From Azospirillum sp. B21 (lineage in GTDB: Bacteria; Pseudomonadota; Alphaproteobacteria; Azospirillales; Azospirillaceae): a DNA stretch of 64,000 nt. The position numbers and the translations under genes are program-made. The stretch spans positions 58,340-122,339 of the forward strand of contig NZ_VTTO01000018.1 of the NCBI RefSeq assembly GCF_008364825.1. Reading direction: 5' to 3'. Below the pieces are notes generated by a model. The model was not told the DNA's origin, did not search any database, and saw nothing but the letters and a program-made list of their open reading frames with translations. This document shows positions 36,096 to 44,639 of this stretch, piece after piece (within the stretch, counting starts at the first letter, position 1; every line of letters starts with the position of its first letter).

Positions 36096-38602
36096 CCGTT
36101 TCGACCGACGCACTGCTCGCCGAAGTCGGCCGCATCCTGCCGGCGCTTCTCGACCTCATCGGCGAAAAGGCCGACAGCGCCGGTCCCGAGCAGGCTTACC
36201 ACCTGACGAAGCGGGCCAAGAGCCGGCTGGGCACCGAGAAGCTGGGCCATGCGCTGGCGCTCGATCCCCGCAGCGAGCTGGGCATGTTCGAGGGCGTGTT
36301 GAAGGATCTCGCCAACCGCGTCGGGCGCCCGACCCCGACCCTGGCCGAGCAGCGCAATCTCCAGATCGCGGCGTTGCGCATGCTCGACTTCTGCGCCCTG
36401 ATCGCGCAGCGCCTGGGCCGCGACGACCTCGGTCCCAAATACCAGCCGGGGGTGGATGAGGATCTGGGACGGCGCCAGCTGCGCGCGTTGGAGCTGTTGG
36501 TGCGCAGTCTGGTCGACGAGGCGTCCGGCGGGCAGGAACACCTGCGCCGCCGCCTGGAATCCGCGTTCGGCCCCGACAAGGTGCAGACGTGGCTGAAGAC
36601 CGCCGATCCGAACGACCTGCTGTCCGGCACGACGTTCAGCGAGCTCGTCAGCATCTTCGTCGACAAGCAGACCTTCAAGACGCACCACGGGCCGCTGTTC
36701 GAGGACACCGCGTTCCTGCGCTTCCTGCGCGACCAGCGCGAGACGATCCGCAGCTTCCTCGACGATGTCCGGCGCTTGCGCAACATCGTTGCACACAACC
36801 GGCGTATCACGCCGATCCAGCTGGCGCTGCTCGACCTCTATTACGGTGAGCTGGCAAAGCCGGTCGGCGACGCGCACCAGAAGCGGAAGACCGCCGTCGA
36901 TCCCGACGCCTACCTTGAGGTCAGCAACGCCCAGCTGGACGCTTGGTTCGGCGCGCTGCAGGAGGATGTCGGCGCGATCCGGGACGATCTCAGGGGCATC
37001 GCCGATACGACCCGAACCATCGACCGGCGCACCGTTGTCATCGCGGCCGGCGTCAAGGCGCTGCTCGCGGCGGCGGTCATCAGCTCCCTGCTCGCTGGTT
37101 GGGAGGTGGTGCTCTACATCGCCCACCGTTGGGAAAGCCGCACCCTCGCCAACCGATATGCCGACGTGGCCGACGAGATCTACCACCACCAGAACAATCC
37201 GGAGGTGGCGCTGGCCCTGATCGAGCGGGCGATCGCTCTGGACGGTGACAATCCGCGCTTCCAGACCAGCAAGGCCTACATGGACGGCATGTCGGCGGTG
37301 CGGGAGCTTCTGAACCTCGATCGTCCGCTGTTCAAGGAGGAGCTCGACCGCGCCCACCACGCGCTGGCCAGCGCCCTCTGGCTGGAACGGCTCGACGAGC
37401 GCCAGCCGGCGCCGAACATCCTGCGCGGGCAGATCTACATGGCCCTGGAGCAGGACGATCTGGCGCAGGCGGCCTTCGAACGGGCCATCGCGCTCGCTCC
37501 GACGAACAGCTTCGCGCTGATGCGCCTAGCCGTCTTGAAGCAGCGGGTCGGCGACGCCAGCGGCGCGCTGGAACTGCTGGACCGAGCGCTGGCCGTGGAT
37601 CACCGCGACAAATGGGCTTGGCTGTGGAAGGGCGTCGTGCACGCCGAGAATTTGCAGCAATGGGACAAGGCGCGCGGCTTCTATGCCGAGGCATTGAAGA
37701 TCGACCCGCGCTTCGACCTTGCCCACTACAACATCGGCTGGACCTGGGTGAACCAGAAGCCGGTCGACTATGCGATGGCCCGCGCCGCCTTTGAGCAGGT
37801 GCTGAAGATCAACCCCAATTACAAGGAAGCCTATCACGCGCTGGGCTTCACCTTCGGGCTTCAGAACCAGTACGAGATCGCCAAGCGCCACTACGACCGC
37901 GCGCTCAAAATCGACCCGAACTTCGTCACCGCCTGGAAGGGGCGTGGACTGATCAACCAGGAACTGGGGCTGATGGACGAAGCACTGGCCGATTACGGCC
38001 GAGCTTTGGAACTGTCGCCCCGCGACGTGGACCTCCACGTCCGCCGCGCCCGCGCCTACCTGCTGGTGGAGAAGGACACCCAAGCCATCGCCGATCTAAC
38101 CTTCGCCAGCCAGCTCCGCCCCGACCACGCGCGCACCTGGACGACGCTGGGCGACATCTATCGTCGCACCGGCCAGCACACGGTTGCCATCGAGAGCTAC
38201 AGCCGCGCCCTGGCGATCAATCCCAAGGACGAGGTGGCGCTGGCCGGCCGGGGCGATTCCCGTTGGGCCACCGGCGACAAGGCGGGCGCCCGGGAGGATT
38301 ACGATCTGGCGTTGGCCGCTGTCAGCTATCGGCCGGAGCGCATCTGGCTGCGGCGGGGCCGCCTGAACGAATGGGGGGGAAACCGCGAGGACGCGCTCCG
38401 CGATTTCCGGGAGGCACGCCGCGTTGCGCCGAAGGATTTCGAAATCTGCCAGGCAGAGGCGAGCCTGCTGGTCGATTTGCGTCGTGCCAAGGAAGCCGCC
38501 GTCGCCATTGCCGCTTGTCGTCAAATGCGGCCCAAGGACGCGGCGGTGACGGATCTGCAACGGCGCCTCCAGGCCCTTTCCGACACCGACGCCAACCCAT
38601 AA
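36092..38602 (+). CDS. Membrane-anchored HEPN-like protein with long TPR array
   Basis: 836 residues. The N-terminal ~300 residues are helical and contain LRNIVAH, where Arg 230 and His 235 fit the HEPN R-x4-H ribonuclease signature, in a Swt1-like HEPN setting (FLDDVRRLRNIVAHNRR). A single transmembrane segment lies at about 317-343. From about 350 to 830 there are ten or more TPR units (motifs such as ALIERAIALDGDNPRF, HYNIGWTWVNQK, YDRALKIDPNFVTAWKGRG). Predicted topology is cytoplasmic HEPN and periplasmic TPR, the reverse compartment split of a normal soluble toxin. The start overlaps the DHH gene as ATGA. Confidence 0.6.
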   Translation: MTVSTDALLAEVGRILPALLDLIGEKADSAGPEQAYHLTKRAKSRLGTEKLGHALALDPRSELGMFEGVLKDLANRVGRPTPTLAEQRNLQIAALRMLDFCALIAQRLGRDDLGPKYQPGVDEDLGRRQLRALELLVRSLVDEASGGQEHLRRRLESAFGPDKVQTWLKTADPNDLLSGTTFSELVSIFVDKQTFKTHHGPLFEDTAFLRFLRDQRETIRSFLDDVRRLRNIVAHNRRITPIQLALLDLYYGELAKPVGDAHQKRKTAVDPDAYLEVSNAQLDAWFGALQEDVGAIRDDLRGIADTTRTIDRRTVVIAAGVKALLAAAVISSLLAGWEVVLYIAHRWESRTLANRYADVADEIYHHQNNPEVALALIERAIALDGDNPRFQTSKAYMDGMSAVRELLNLDRPLFKEELDRAHHALASALWLERLDERQPAPNILRGQIYMALEQDDLAQAAFERAIALAPTNSFALMRLAVLKQRVGDASGALELLDRALAVDHRDKWAWLWKGVVHAENLQQWDKARGFYAEALKIDPRFDLAHYNIGWTWVNQKPVDYAMARAAFEQVLKINPNYKEAYHALGFTFGLQNQYEIAKRHYDRALKIDPNFVTAWKGRGLINQELGLMDEALADYGRALELSPRDVDLHVRRARAYLLVEKDTQAIADLTFASQLRPDHARTWTTLGDIYRRTGQHTVAIESYSRALAINPKDEVALAGRGDSRWATGDKAGAREDYDLALAAVSYRPERIWLRRGRLNEWGGNREDALRDFREARRVAPKDFEICQAEASLLVDLRRAKEAAVAIAACRQMRPKDAAVTDLQRRLQALSDTDANP

Positions 38603-38613
38603 GAGGAAAACGG

Positions 38614-39258
38614 ATGGCATCCTTGAGAACAGCCCTATGCGCCGGAGCCTGCCTGTTGGCAACCGCCTGCGTTCCGACAATGGATAAGCTGCGCGAAATG
38701 GCCGGCAAGCCGGTCGTCCATGAGTCCAACATCAACCTTCAGCAGCCGGCTTTCGTCGCCTGCCGCGACCTCGCGCTCCATCAGACGCCCGACCGCTGGG
38801 CGGTTCGTCAGGCAACATTGCCCTTCGGCAGCGCCGTGATGCCGATCGATTACGCCGGTTACTATACGCTTCCCCAATCGCAGCAGGACAGGTTTTCGGG
38901 GCGCGACCTGCCGCCAGAGCCGAAGATGGGCGCATCATGGGTCAAAGTCCGCGCTCCCGGCGCCGAAGGTTGGGTCGCGGGGGCCTGTTTGGTCGACGGC
39001 CGTCTGATGGAGCGCCAGGACCCCAACAGCCGGCTCCGCACCGTCTACAGCACCAAAATGCGGAAATTCAGCGAGGACGAGCATGCCGACCTGACGACCA
39101 TGCGTGGCGGGGTCGGCGAGGCGAAGCTCGTATCCTGCAAAACCGGCTGCAACGGTCAGGACCTCGTCGACCGCCTGATCATCGACAGCGCCGTCAAGGA
39201 TTCGCTGGAATCCACACGAACGTTCCGGTCGGAAGGCCGGCTGGGAGAGTACAAATGA
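38614..39258 (+). CDS. Predicted lipoprotein with SH3-like domain
   Basis: 214 residues, AGAGGAA RBS, 11 bases after the previous stop. The signal peptide ends in the lipobox LLATAC with Cys 19 as lipidation site; the next residue is Val, so outer-membrane retention is expected. The mature part contains a segment with bacterial SH3-like spacing (LHQTPDRWAVRQATLPFGS and WVKVRAPGAEGWVAGACLV, the latter a typical GWV ending). A Cys pair (CKTGC) lies in the C-terminal part. Family unknown. It is translationally coupled to the peptidase gene (ATGA). Confidence 0.6.
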   Translation: MASLRTALCAGACLLATACVPTMDKLREMAGKPVVHESNINLQQPAFVACRDLALHQTPDRWAVRQATLPFGSAVMPIDYAGYYTLPQSQQDRFSGRDLPPEPKMGASWVKVRAPGAEGWVAGACLVDGRLMERQDPNSRLRTVYSTKMRKFSEDEHADLTTMRGGVGEAKLVSCKTGCNGQDLVDRLIIDSAVKDSLESTRTFRSEGRLGEYK

Positions 39259-40061
39259 CCACTCGCCGTCGTTTCCTCGCATCGGCCGTTGCCTATGCTG
39301 CCGTCGCGCCGACCGCCGCGATGGCCAAGGGCCTGACGTTGGAAGACGTCATGCGCGACGCCGAAGCCGCGCGCATGGGGCCGGTCGACCACTTCATGAT
39401 GGGCCGCAAGGCCGCCGTGGAACTGTTGCAGGGGCAGAAGCTGTTGCCCGCCTCCTCCACCCCGGCGGTCTATGTCCGCAAGGTTCTGGACACGTTGATG
39501 CTGGGTTCCAACCAGCCCTATTCCTATCGCGGGCCGGTGTTCGGCGTAATCGACAGCCACGAGCTGAACGCCTACGCGGCGCCGGGGCCGTTCATCTTCG
39601 TCACGACGGGGATGCTGCGCTTCCTGCAGGACGAGGAGGAACTGGGCGCGATCCTGGGGCATGAACTGGCGCACGCGGAATTGCGCCACGCCGTCTATGA
39701 ATATCAAAATGCCCTTGCGGGACGTACCTTCGCCAGAGCGACGGACGGCGGCTTCAACGACATGATGCAGAAGATGATGCCAACCATCCGCCAAGGATAT
39801 TCGGTGGAGATCGAGGCGGAAGCAGATGCCCGCGCCATCGATTTGGTCGCGGCCGCCGGCTACCGCCCATCCGCGCTGATCAATGTGTTGGACCGCTTCA
39901 AGGCCCAGACCAACAGCTACGGCGGCGCCAAGTATCCGATCCAGCGCACCCACCTGCTCCAGCAAAAAGTCGGACAGTTGGCGGAGCCGGCCGCGACCGC
40001 CGTGGAGGTGCGCGCGAAGCGCTTCCAGAAGGCTATGACCGGATTGCCTAAATCGGCCTGA
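39255..40061 (+). CDS. M48-family zinc metallopeptidase, Tat-exported
   Basis: 268 residues. A Tat-type signal, TTRRRFLASAVAYAAVAPTA, is cleaved near AMA-KG. HELAH at 136-140 is the zinc-binding HExxH, and EIEAEADARAIDL at about 180-192 supplies the third ligand and the downstream Asp of M48 (Oma1/BepA/LoiP-like). VIDSHELNAYAAPG and FVTTGML match the conserved N-AFA-G and V..GLL blocks. It is a periplasmic peptidase, in a set whose other products are membrane or lipoprotein, so processing of a partner is plausible. Confidence 0.8.
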   Translation: MTTRRRFLASAVAYAAVAPTAAMAKGLTLEDVMRDAEAARMGPVDHFMMGRKAAVELLQGQKLLPASSTPAVYVRKVLDTLMLGSNQPYSYRGPVFGVIDSHELNAYAAPGPFIFVTTGMLRFLQDEEELGAILGHELAHAELRHAVYEYQNALAGRTFARATDGGFNDMMQKMMPTIRQGYSVEIEAEADARAIDLVAAAGYRPSALINVLDRFKAQTNSYGGAKYPIQRTHLLQQKVGQLAEPAATAVEVRAKRFQKAMTGLPKSA

Positions 40062-40067
40062 CGCCGA

Positions 40068-40095
40068 ACCGCCCCGTCATCGGCAGCGGGGCGGT
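40068..40095 (+). terminator. GC-rich hairpin after the peptidase gene
   Basis: ACCGCCCCG (40068-40076) pairs perfectly with CGGGGCGGT (40087-40095) around a 10-base loop, seven bases after the stop codon. There is no U-tract, so it may be a partial terminator or an mRNA 3'-end stabiliser before the YqhA-like gene. Confidence 0.4.
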
Positions 40096-40145
40096 GCCCC
40101 CCGCAAGCAATCACGTTTCCAATTCAGAAAAAAGGCCCAGGGACC

Positions 40146-40712
40146 ATGTCCACGATCCTCGACGACGCAGCACACCGCAAGCCTTCACCTTCGCAAACGG
40201 TGTCGGACAGTTTACCGGTTCGTCTCATCGAAATGGCTCTGATCGGTTCGCGCTGGCTCGTCGTACCCCTTTTGTTCGGCCTGATGACCATTCTGGTAGC
40301 CTTTGCCTACAAGATGGTTCAGGAACTCATCCATGTTTTCTCGCATCTGGCGGCGACGACGGAGGCCGATCTCGTGATCGTGGCCCTGAACCTGATGGAC
40401 CTCGTGCTCGTCGCCAATCTCGTCACCATGGTCGCTCTCAGCGGCTACGAAACGACGGTGTCGCGCCTGCAAGGTGCCGGTGAAATGCCATCCTGGCTCG
40501 GCAAAATCGATGCGGCGGCGCTGAAAGTAAAGCTGGCAGCTTCGGTAGTTGCGATTTCCTCCATCCATTTGTTGCGGGCATTTTTGAACAGTGCGGAAGT
40601 GTCGGATCGACAGATGTCGTGGATGGTCGGCATTCACGCGCTGTTCACGCTCGCGGCTCTGGCGATGGCCTTCGTGGACCGTGTCGCTTTCGCAGGGCAT
40701 CGCGATCACTGA
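40146..40712 (+). CDS. YqhA/UPF0114-like integral membrane protein
   Basis: 188 residues with about four transmembrane helices (near 32-55, 75-98, 127-147, 158-178). LIGSRWLVVPLLFGL, LNLMDLVLVANLVTMVALSGYE and KIDAAALKVKLAASVVAISSI (in parts) are hallmark UPF0114 segments. The family's biochemical role is unknown. It is 84 bases after the M48 gene and preceded by a hairpin, so it is the last and most loosely tied member of the run. Confidence 0.82.
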   Translation: MSTILDDAAHRKPSPSQTVSDSLPVRLIEMALIGSRWLVVPLLFGLMTILVAFAYKMVQELIHVFSHLAATTEADLVIVALNLMDLVLVANLVTMVALSGYETTVSRLQGAGEMPSWLGKIDAAALKVKLAASVVAISSIHLLRAFLNSAEVSDRQMSWMVGIHALFTLAALAMAFVDRVAFAGHRDH

Positions 40713-41261
40713 GCGGAGGGAAATGCCTGGAGCCATTCCGCCCATCGCTGACCGACGGTCCGACATTCCCGGACCGCTGTGTTCCCGCGCCCCGCTGGTT
40801 TCGCGCCTTTCGGAAGGCACGCCATGGAGACTGAACCGTCATGAAGCACCCAAGGGGGCCGGGTATTGGTTTGGTGCACGAACGCGGCGGTTGCCCAGTC
40901 CGATGAGGTCGGGATGAAAGGCGGGGCCATTGCTGATCTCCCCGCCCGAGCCTAACCGTTCAAGCACAATGCCGATCGCCGGCACCGGATTCCGAAAGGC
41001 CGCTACAGGGTGACGAACTGGGCTGCCTATGAGGCCGGGCTGCGTCAGCGCGGCTCCCTGACGATCAAGGAACCACGGCTGCGCTCCTCCCTTGCGCATC
41101 CGTGCAACAGAGATGCGTGTTGGGCCTTAATAGAATTGCAAGAAATTTGAAAATAAACCCGACCACAGAATGCTCGCTTCAGGCTTTTCTGCGCTTGGCG
41201 CTTTAAGGCCAATTTATGAGACACATTGCACGTCACCAAATTCTGCAATATCGGAGCGTCA
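40713..41261. other. Non-coding stretch
   Basis: 549 bases. Open frames here have no recognisable protein features. The last 160 bases (about 41110-41260) are AT-richer and probably hold the promoter of the truncated gene at 41262. No repeats or RNA structure stood out. Confidence 0.45.
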
Positions 41262-41985
41262 ATGGGCAGCCTTGGTCAAGCCTTCGAAACCGCTCTCAGA
41301 AATGCCGGCCTTGAGCAGCTTCTCGAACGGTTGACCGCAATGGCCGCCGCGGGTGCAGTGATCGATCCGGCAGATAGGCGGGCGGCGATCATCAGCGGAA
41401 AGGGCTGGATGCTCGTCGGTCTTGGTATCGGCGACCAGGATCACGCGGCGCTCCTGGCCGCCGTCGACAGCATGCAGACATCCCAATTCTCGGCCGTCGA
41501 CGCCTTATCCGTCGCCTCGCGCAGCCGGTGTCTTGCGGACACCCCCACTCATCCCTGGATAGAGGCCGTCGAGACACGCTGGCCAGCGCCGGTCGCACAC
41601 GAATACCGCCATCTGCGTGAACTTCTGGCGGAAGGGCAGATCATAGGCGCCTTGTGGCAGTTCAAGGACGCCGCCGAGATGCTCGTCAAGTTCCCAGCGG
41701 TGGCGATGCTCCGGGACATCCAGCGGCACGCCGACCGATCGACGCCCGCGGCGCACGACGCCGTTGTGGCCGCGGACGCGGAACTGCGCCGACTGCTGCT
41801 GGCGAAGCCCCCCGCGCTGGGCGATTGGATCATGATCGCTGACCGGGCCGCCCGGTTCGTCCTCGAACGGTCAAGCGGCCTGCTTGTGCCTGAATTGGCA
41901 AGCCTGTTCCGGAAATCCACCGGAAGACATGACGGGCAAGCCTCGCCTTTTGCACGGTGGCTTTCCAAAATCGCGGCGCAAGGTC
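41262..41985 (+). pseudogene. Truncated uncharacterised helical protein, 3' end replaced by IS256 DNA
   Basis: From ATG 41262 (GGAG five bases upstream) about 240 residues are coherent: a Gly/Ala-rich N-terminal domain (ISGKGWMLVGLGIGDQDH), then a helical stretch (PVAHEYRHLRELLAEG, ALWQFKDAAEMLVKFPAVAML). The latter resembles the linker helices found at the start of some large multidomain signalling proteins. At about 41985 it enters an IS256 transposase fragment in the wrong frame and stops at 42053. The missing C-terminus, probably the catalytic part, cannot be identified. Confidence 0.5.
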
Positions 41986-42105
41986 GTGTCCCAAGCTGCC
42001 GAAGCTGGCTGCCCTGCTCGACGAGGCCGAGGAGGACGTGCTGGCCTTCATGACCTTTCCCAAGGAGCACCCCGCCAAGATCCTCACGTTGCCCGCTGCG
42101 GCCGC
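41984..42105 (+). mobile_element. IS256-family transposase fragment
   Basis: The plus frame reads PKLPKLAALLDEAEEDVLAF, then MTFPKEHPAKI, the same block as in the larger IS256 remnant at 62535-63072 (LMDEAEEDVLAYMTFPKEH). Only about 40 codons remain; it ends abruptly near 42105. Confidence 0.75.
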
Positions 42106-42154
42106 GTGACCGTCCCGGCCAGACCTACCTGAGACCAGATGAGCGCCCCGGCTC

Positions 42155-42555
42155 CTACACCACGCTTCGGGACACGATCCGACTGCTTCCTAGGTGAGCC
42201 AGAAAGTCGTCCCTGGCACGCTCCCACAAAGCCTTGATCTTCTCGACGGTGTGCGTCCGCGATTGGAAGGTGATGGCCTCCTGCAGCCGACCGGCACCGT
42301 CATCTGCAAACAGACCGGCGTATCGGTCCGGGGTAGGGCGGGGCAGCTTGACCTTTCCGTCCAGCTTCACTGTTTCACTCCCAGAACGTCGGCGATGAAC
42401 CGCCAGTTTTCCCACCACATGTCAGCCGTCTTGGCACCGCGCAACTCCACGACACCGATGCCGACATCATAGGTCCGATGCACCTCAGCCAGATCCGGGA
42501 TGAGGGCAGGCGCCACCGTGACACCGACGGCCAAGCCACGATAGGCGGCGCTCAT
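42155..42555 (-). pseudogene. Uncharacterised, probably frameshifted gene remnant
   Basis: Two adjoining minus-strand frames look protein-like: MSAAYRGLAVGVTVAPALIP through WWENWRFIADVLGVKQ (42555-42367), then in another frame LDGKVKLPRPTPDRYAGLFA to KALWERARDDFLAHLG (down to about 42180). I do not recognise the family. Read as one gene with a frameshift or as two small genes, neither is certain. Confidence 0.25.
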
Positions 42556-42741
42556 TCGAAAGTACAAACGCGCGGTCGCAACGGTACAAGCCCGACCTGT
42601 GGAGAACCGATGCGGTCGCGAAAATACAAGGGTGCGGGACTGCGAATCGGACCGAATCAGGATACAGCCGGCATTGGCGCAAAAATGGGGTTCCGTTGCA
42701 TAGTTCGACGGCAAGCGCGAAGATCGGCGGATGCTGCGTCC

Positions 42742-42915
42742 TCAGGCGGCCAACCCGAAGAGGTTTGCGATGAAGGTCGTCTGGTCAGGCATGTCGTTGG
42801 CGGGAATGGCGGCGACATGCCCTTTGCGGACCATCGCCAGGATCACGAAGCCGGCGATCGTCTGGCGCGCAGTGTGGAATGTCTTTTGATGCCGAGCCCC
42901 GGTCGAATGAACTGC
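42742..42915 (-). mobile_element. IS6-type transposase C-terminal fragment
   Basis: The minus frame HQKTFHTARQTIAGFVILAM, then VRKGHVAAIP, resembles the C-terminal end of IS6-family DDE transposases (FxTARxxIAGxExxxMIRKG), followed by a stop at 42742. The left side of the IS3 element at 42926 cuts it off. Confidence 0.5.
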
Positions 42916-42947
42916 GGCCCGGAAATGAGACACCCGTCTGGGCTTGT

Positions 42948-43859
42948 TCAGGCGGCCAAGGGTAGCTCGGCCATGGGTGTCTGATCAACCCGGCGTTGGT
43001 CAGCGCGCACCTGGTCTGGGGTGCGGTGGCCATGCCGGGCGACGAGCCAGGTTTTGTTGCAGTGGTGGGCGAACTCGACCACAGCGCGGCGCAGGTCCTC
43101 AATCGTCTCGTAGGTGTGAACCCACAGCAGGTTCTCTTTCAGCGTCCGGATGAAGCGCTCGGCCACGCCGTGGCCCTCCGGTTCGTGCACGAAGGAGGGC
43201 GAACTGGTGATGCCCAGGCACTTGATCTCGGCCTGGAAGTCGCCGGACATGTAATTGGAGCCATGATCGTGGCGCAGTTTCAGCCCGGCGGCGATGCCCG
43301 GGCCGATAGCGCCGAAGTGGCGCAGCACGCCTTGGCGGACTGGTTCCCGGGCTTCGAAGCGGTTGCCGCTCTTGGAGGCGTGAATGCCCACCACCTCGGA
43401 GTTGGCGTGGTCTACGGCCACGAAGACGCGCGCCACGCCCTCGGCCGCGGTGATCGTCTCGGTCATGTCGGTCCCCCACATCACGTTCACCGTCTCAGTT
43501 GCGATGGTGCCGTCGTGCGCTCGTGTGCGGGGCCGCCCGACCCGGTGCGGCGCCAGCAGCCCGTGCGCGCCCATCAGCCGCCGCACCCGGCGGGCCGAGG
43601 TGCGAATGCCCGCATGCCGCAGACGCGCCAAGATCTTGCGGTAGCCCTCGCCATGGAAGCGCGAGACGAGGATCTGCTGGCGGATGTGCTCGACCAACTC
43701 GCCATCCGAGCAGGGGCCAAGCGGGCCTCGGCGCCCGGGCATCGGTGCCGGGCCGACCGTCCGGTGACGGTAGATGGTGGCGCGCGACACGTGCCAGGTT
43801 CGGGCAACGCGGGCCAGACCGTAAGGGCGACCGGTGGAGGTCGAGGTGGTCCGGCTCAT
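42948..43859 (-). CDS. IS3-family transposase orfB
   Basis: 303 residues: an HTH_21-like region (YRKILARLRHAGIRTSARRV), then a DDE core with Asp in WGTDMTET, Asp in RHDHGSNY and Glu in RFIRTLKENLLW. The start overlaps the orfA stop as ATGA. It is a different IS3 subgroup from the element at 29298. It appears intact. Confidence 0.9.
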   Translation of the reverse strand: MSRTTSTSTGRPYGLARVARTWHVSRATIYRHRTVGPAPMPGRRGPLGPCSDGELVEHIRQQILVSRFHGEGYRKILARLRHAGIRTSARRVRRLMGAHGLLAPHRVGRPRTRAHDGTIATETVNVMWGTDMTETITAAEGVARVFVAVDHANSEVVGIHASKSGNRFEAREPVRQGVLRHFGAIGPGIAAGLKLRHDHGSNYMSGDFQAEIKCLGITSSPSFVHEPEGHGVAERFIRTLKENLLWVHTYETIEDLRRAVVEFAHHCNKTWLVARHGHRTPDQVRADQRRVDQTPMAELPLAA

Positions 43860-44161
43860 CGTCTCGACCTCCGCCGGGCCAAAGGGCGTTTGCCCTCCAG
43901 CGCGCTGATCTTCTCGCGCAGCAATTCGTTGTCCATGGTGATCTCGTCCAGCTTGGCCTTGAGGCGGGCGATCTTCGCATCGCGCTCGTTGCGTTCGCGC
44001 TCCATCATCGCCGACGCCGCGGCCGCCAGAGCGCGCTCGCGCGACTCCGATAGGCGCGCCACCGTGACGTTCAGCTCACGGGCGACGACCTCCAGCGACT
44101 CCTCCCGGAGCAGGCGCGCGACCGCCGCCACCTCGCGTGCCGCGGAGAACCGTTGGGGCAT
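43856..44161 (-). CDS. IS3-family transposase orfA
   Basis: 101 residues: an N-terminal HTH (FSAAREVAAVARLLREESLE), then a long charged coiled-coil with leucine heptads (AKIARLKAKLDEITMDNELL). It overlaps orfB by four bases. A possible longer start upstream would enter the inverted-repeat region. Confidence 0.82.
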   Translation of the reverse strand: MPQRFSAAREVAAVARLLREESLEVVARELNVTVARLSESRERALAAAASAMMERERNERDAKIARLKAKLDEITMDNELLREKISALEGKRPLARRRSRR

Positions 44162-44298
44162 GCTCGCGTCCGCGTCCGGGGGGCGCCTGCGCCAGCGTGT
44201 TGGGCGCGCTCCGGCGCCCCCTCGGGCTTACGCCCTTGTTCTTCATCCATCGTTCAGACCTCCGGTTGCGGTTCAATCTACCGCAGTCGGGTGTCTCA

Positions 44299-44554
44299 CC
44301 GCACCGTGCCGCGCCCCAGCCTGCTCGTCCGACAGACCGTATAGCGCCTGCAGCACAAGGATCTTGAACATCATCACCGCGTCCGGCGGCGGCCGACCAC
44401 CCCGGGAGCGATCCTTGCGTCCCAAGGCAGCGTCCAACGTCGCACGGAAAATCTCCAAGTCCACAACCGACAGAAGACATTCCAGCGGATCGCCGCTCTT
44501 GCTCAGCTCCGCGTAACGGTCCTGAAGATCGAATAGACCAGCTTGATTGGCCAT
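44299..44554 (-). mobile_element. IS5-family transposase N-terminal fragment
   Basis: From ATG 44554 on the minus strand: MANQAGLFDLQDRYAELSKS, then RGGRPPPDAVMMFKILVLQA and LYGLSDEQA, the classic IS5 N-terminus. It is cut at 44299 by the terminal repeat of the IS3 element. The remaining DDE domain is absent. Confidence 0.85.
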
Positions 44555-44639
44555 TGCTTTCTCCCCATCGCCCGTCGGGGCAAGAGAATCACGACAGCGC
44601 CAGCAGCACTATGGTTTTTCGGGGCGCTCAATAGCTAAT

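Larger units (their letters stand above)
42926..44298 (-). mobile_element. Second IS3-family element, 1373 bp, inserted among older IS fragments
   Basis: The ends are TGAGACACCCGTCTGG at 42926 and, on the other strand from 44298, TGAGACACCCGACTGC: an inverted repeat of about 11 perfect bases plus further matches. Two overlapping genes lie inside on the minus strand. Flanking bases (GGAAA and CCGCA) show no target duplication. The left neighbour is an IS6-type fragment and the right neighbour an IS5-type fragment, so it landed in or recombined with older IS DNA. Confidence 0.85.
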
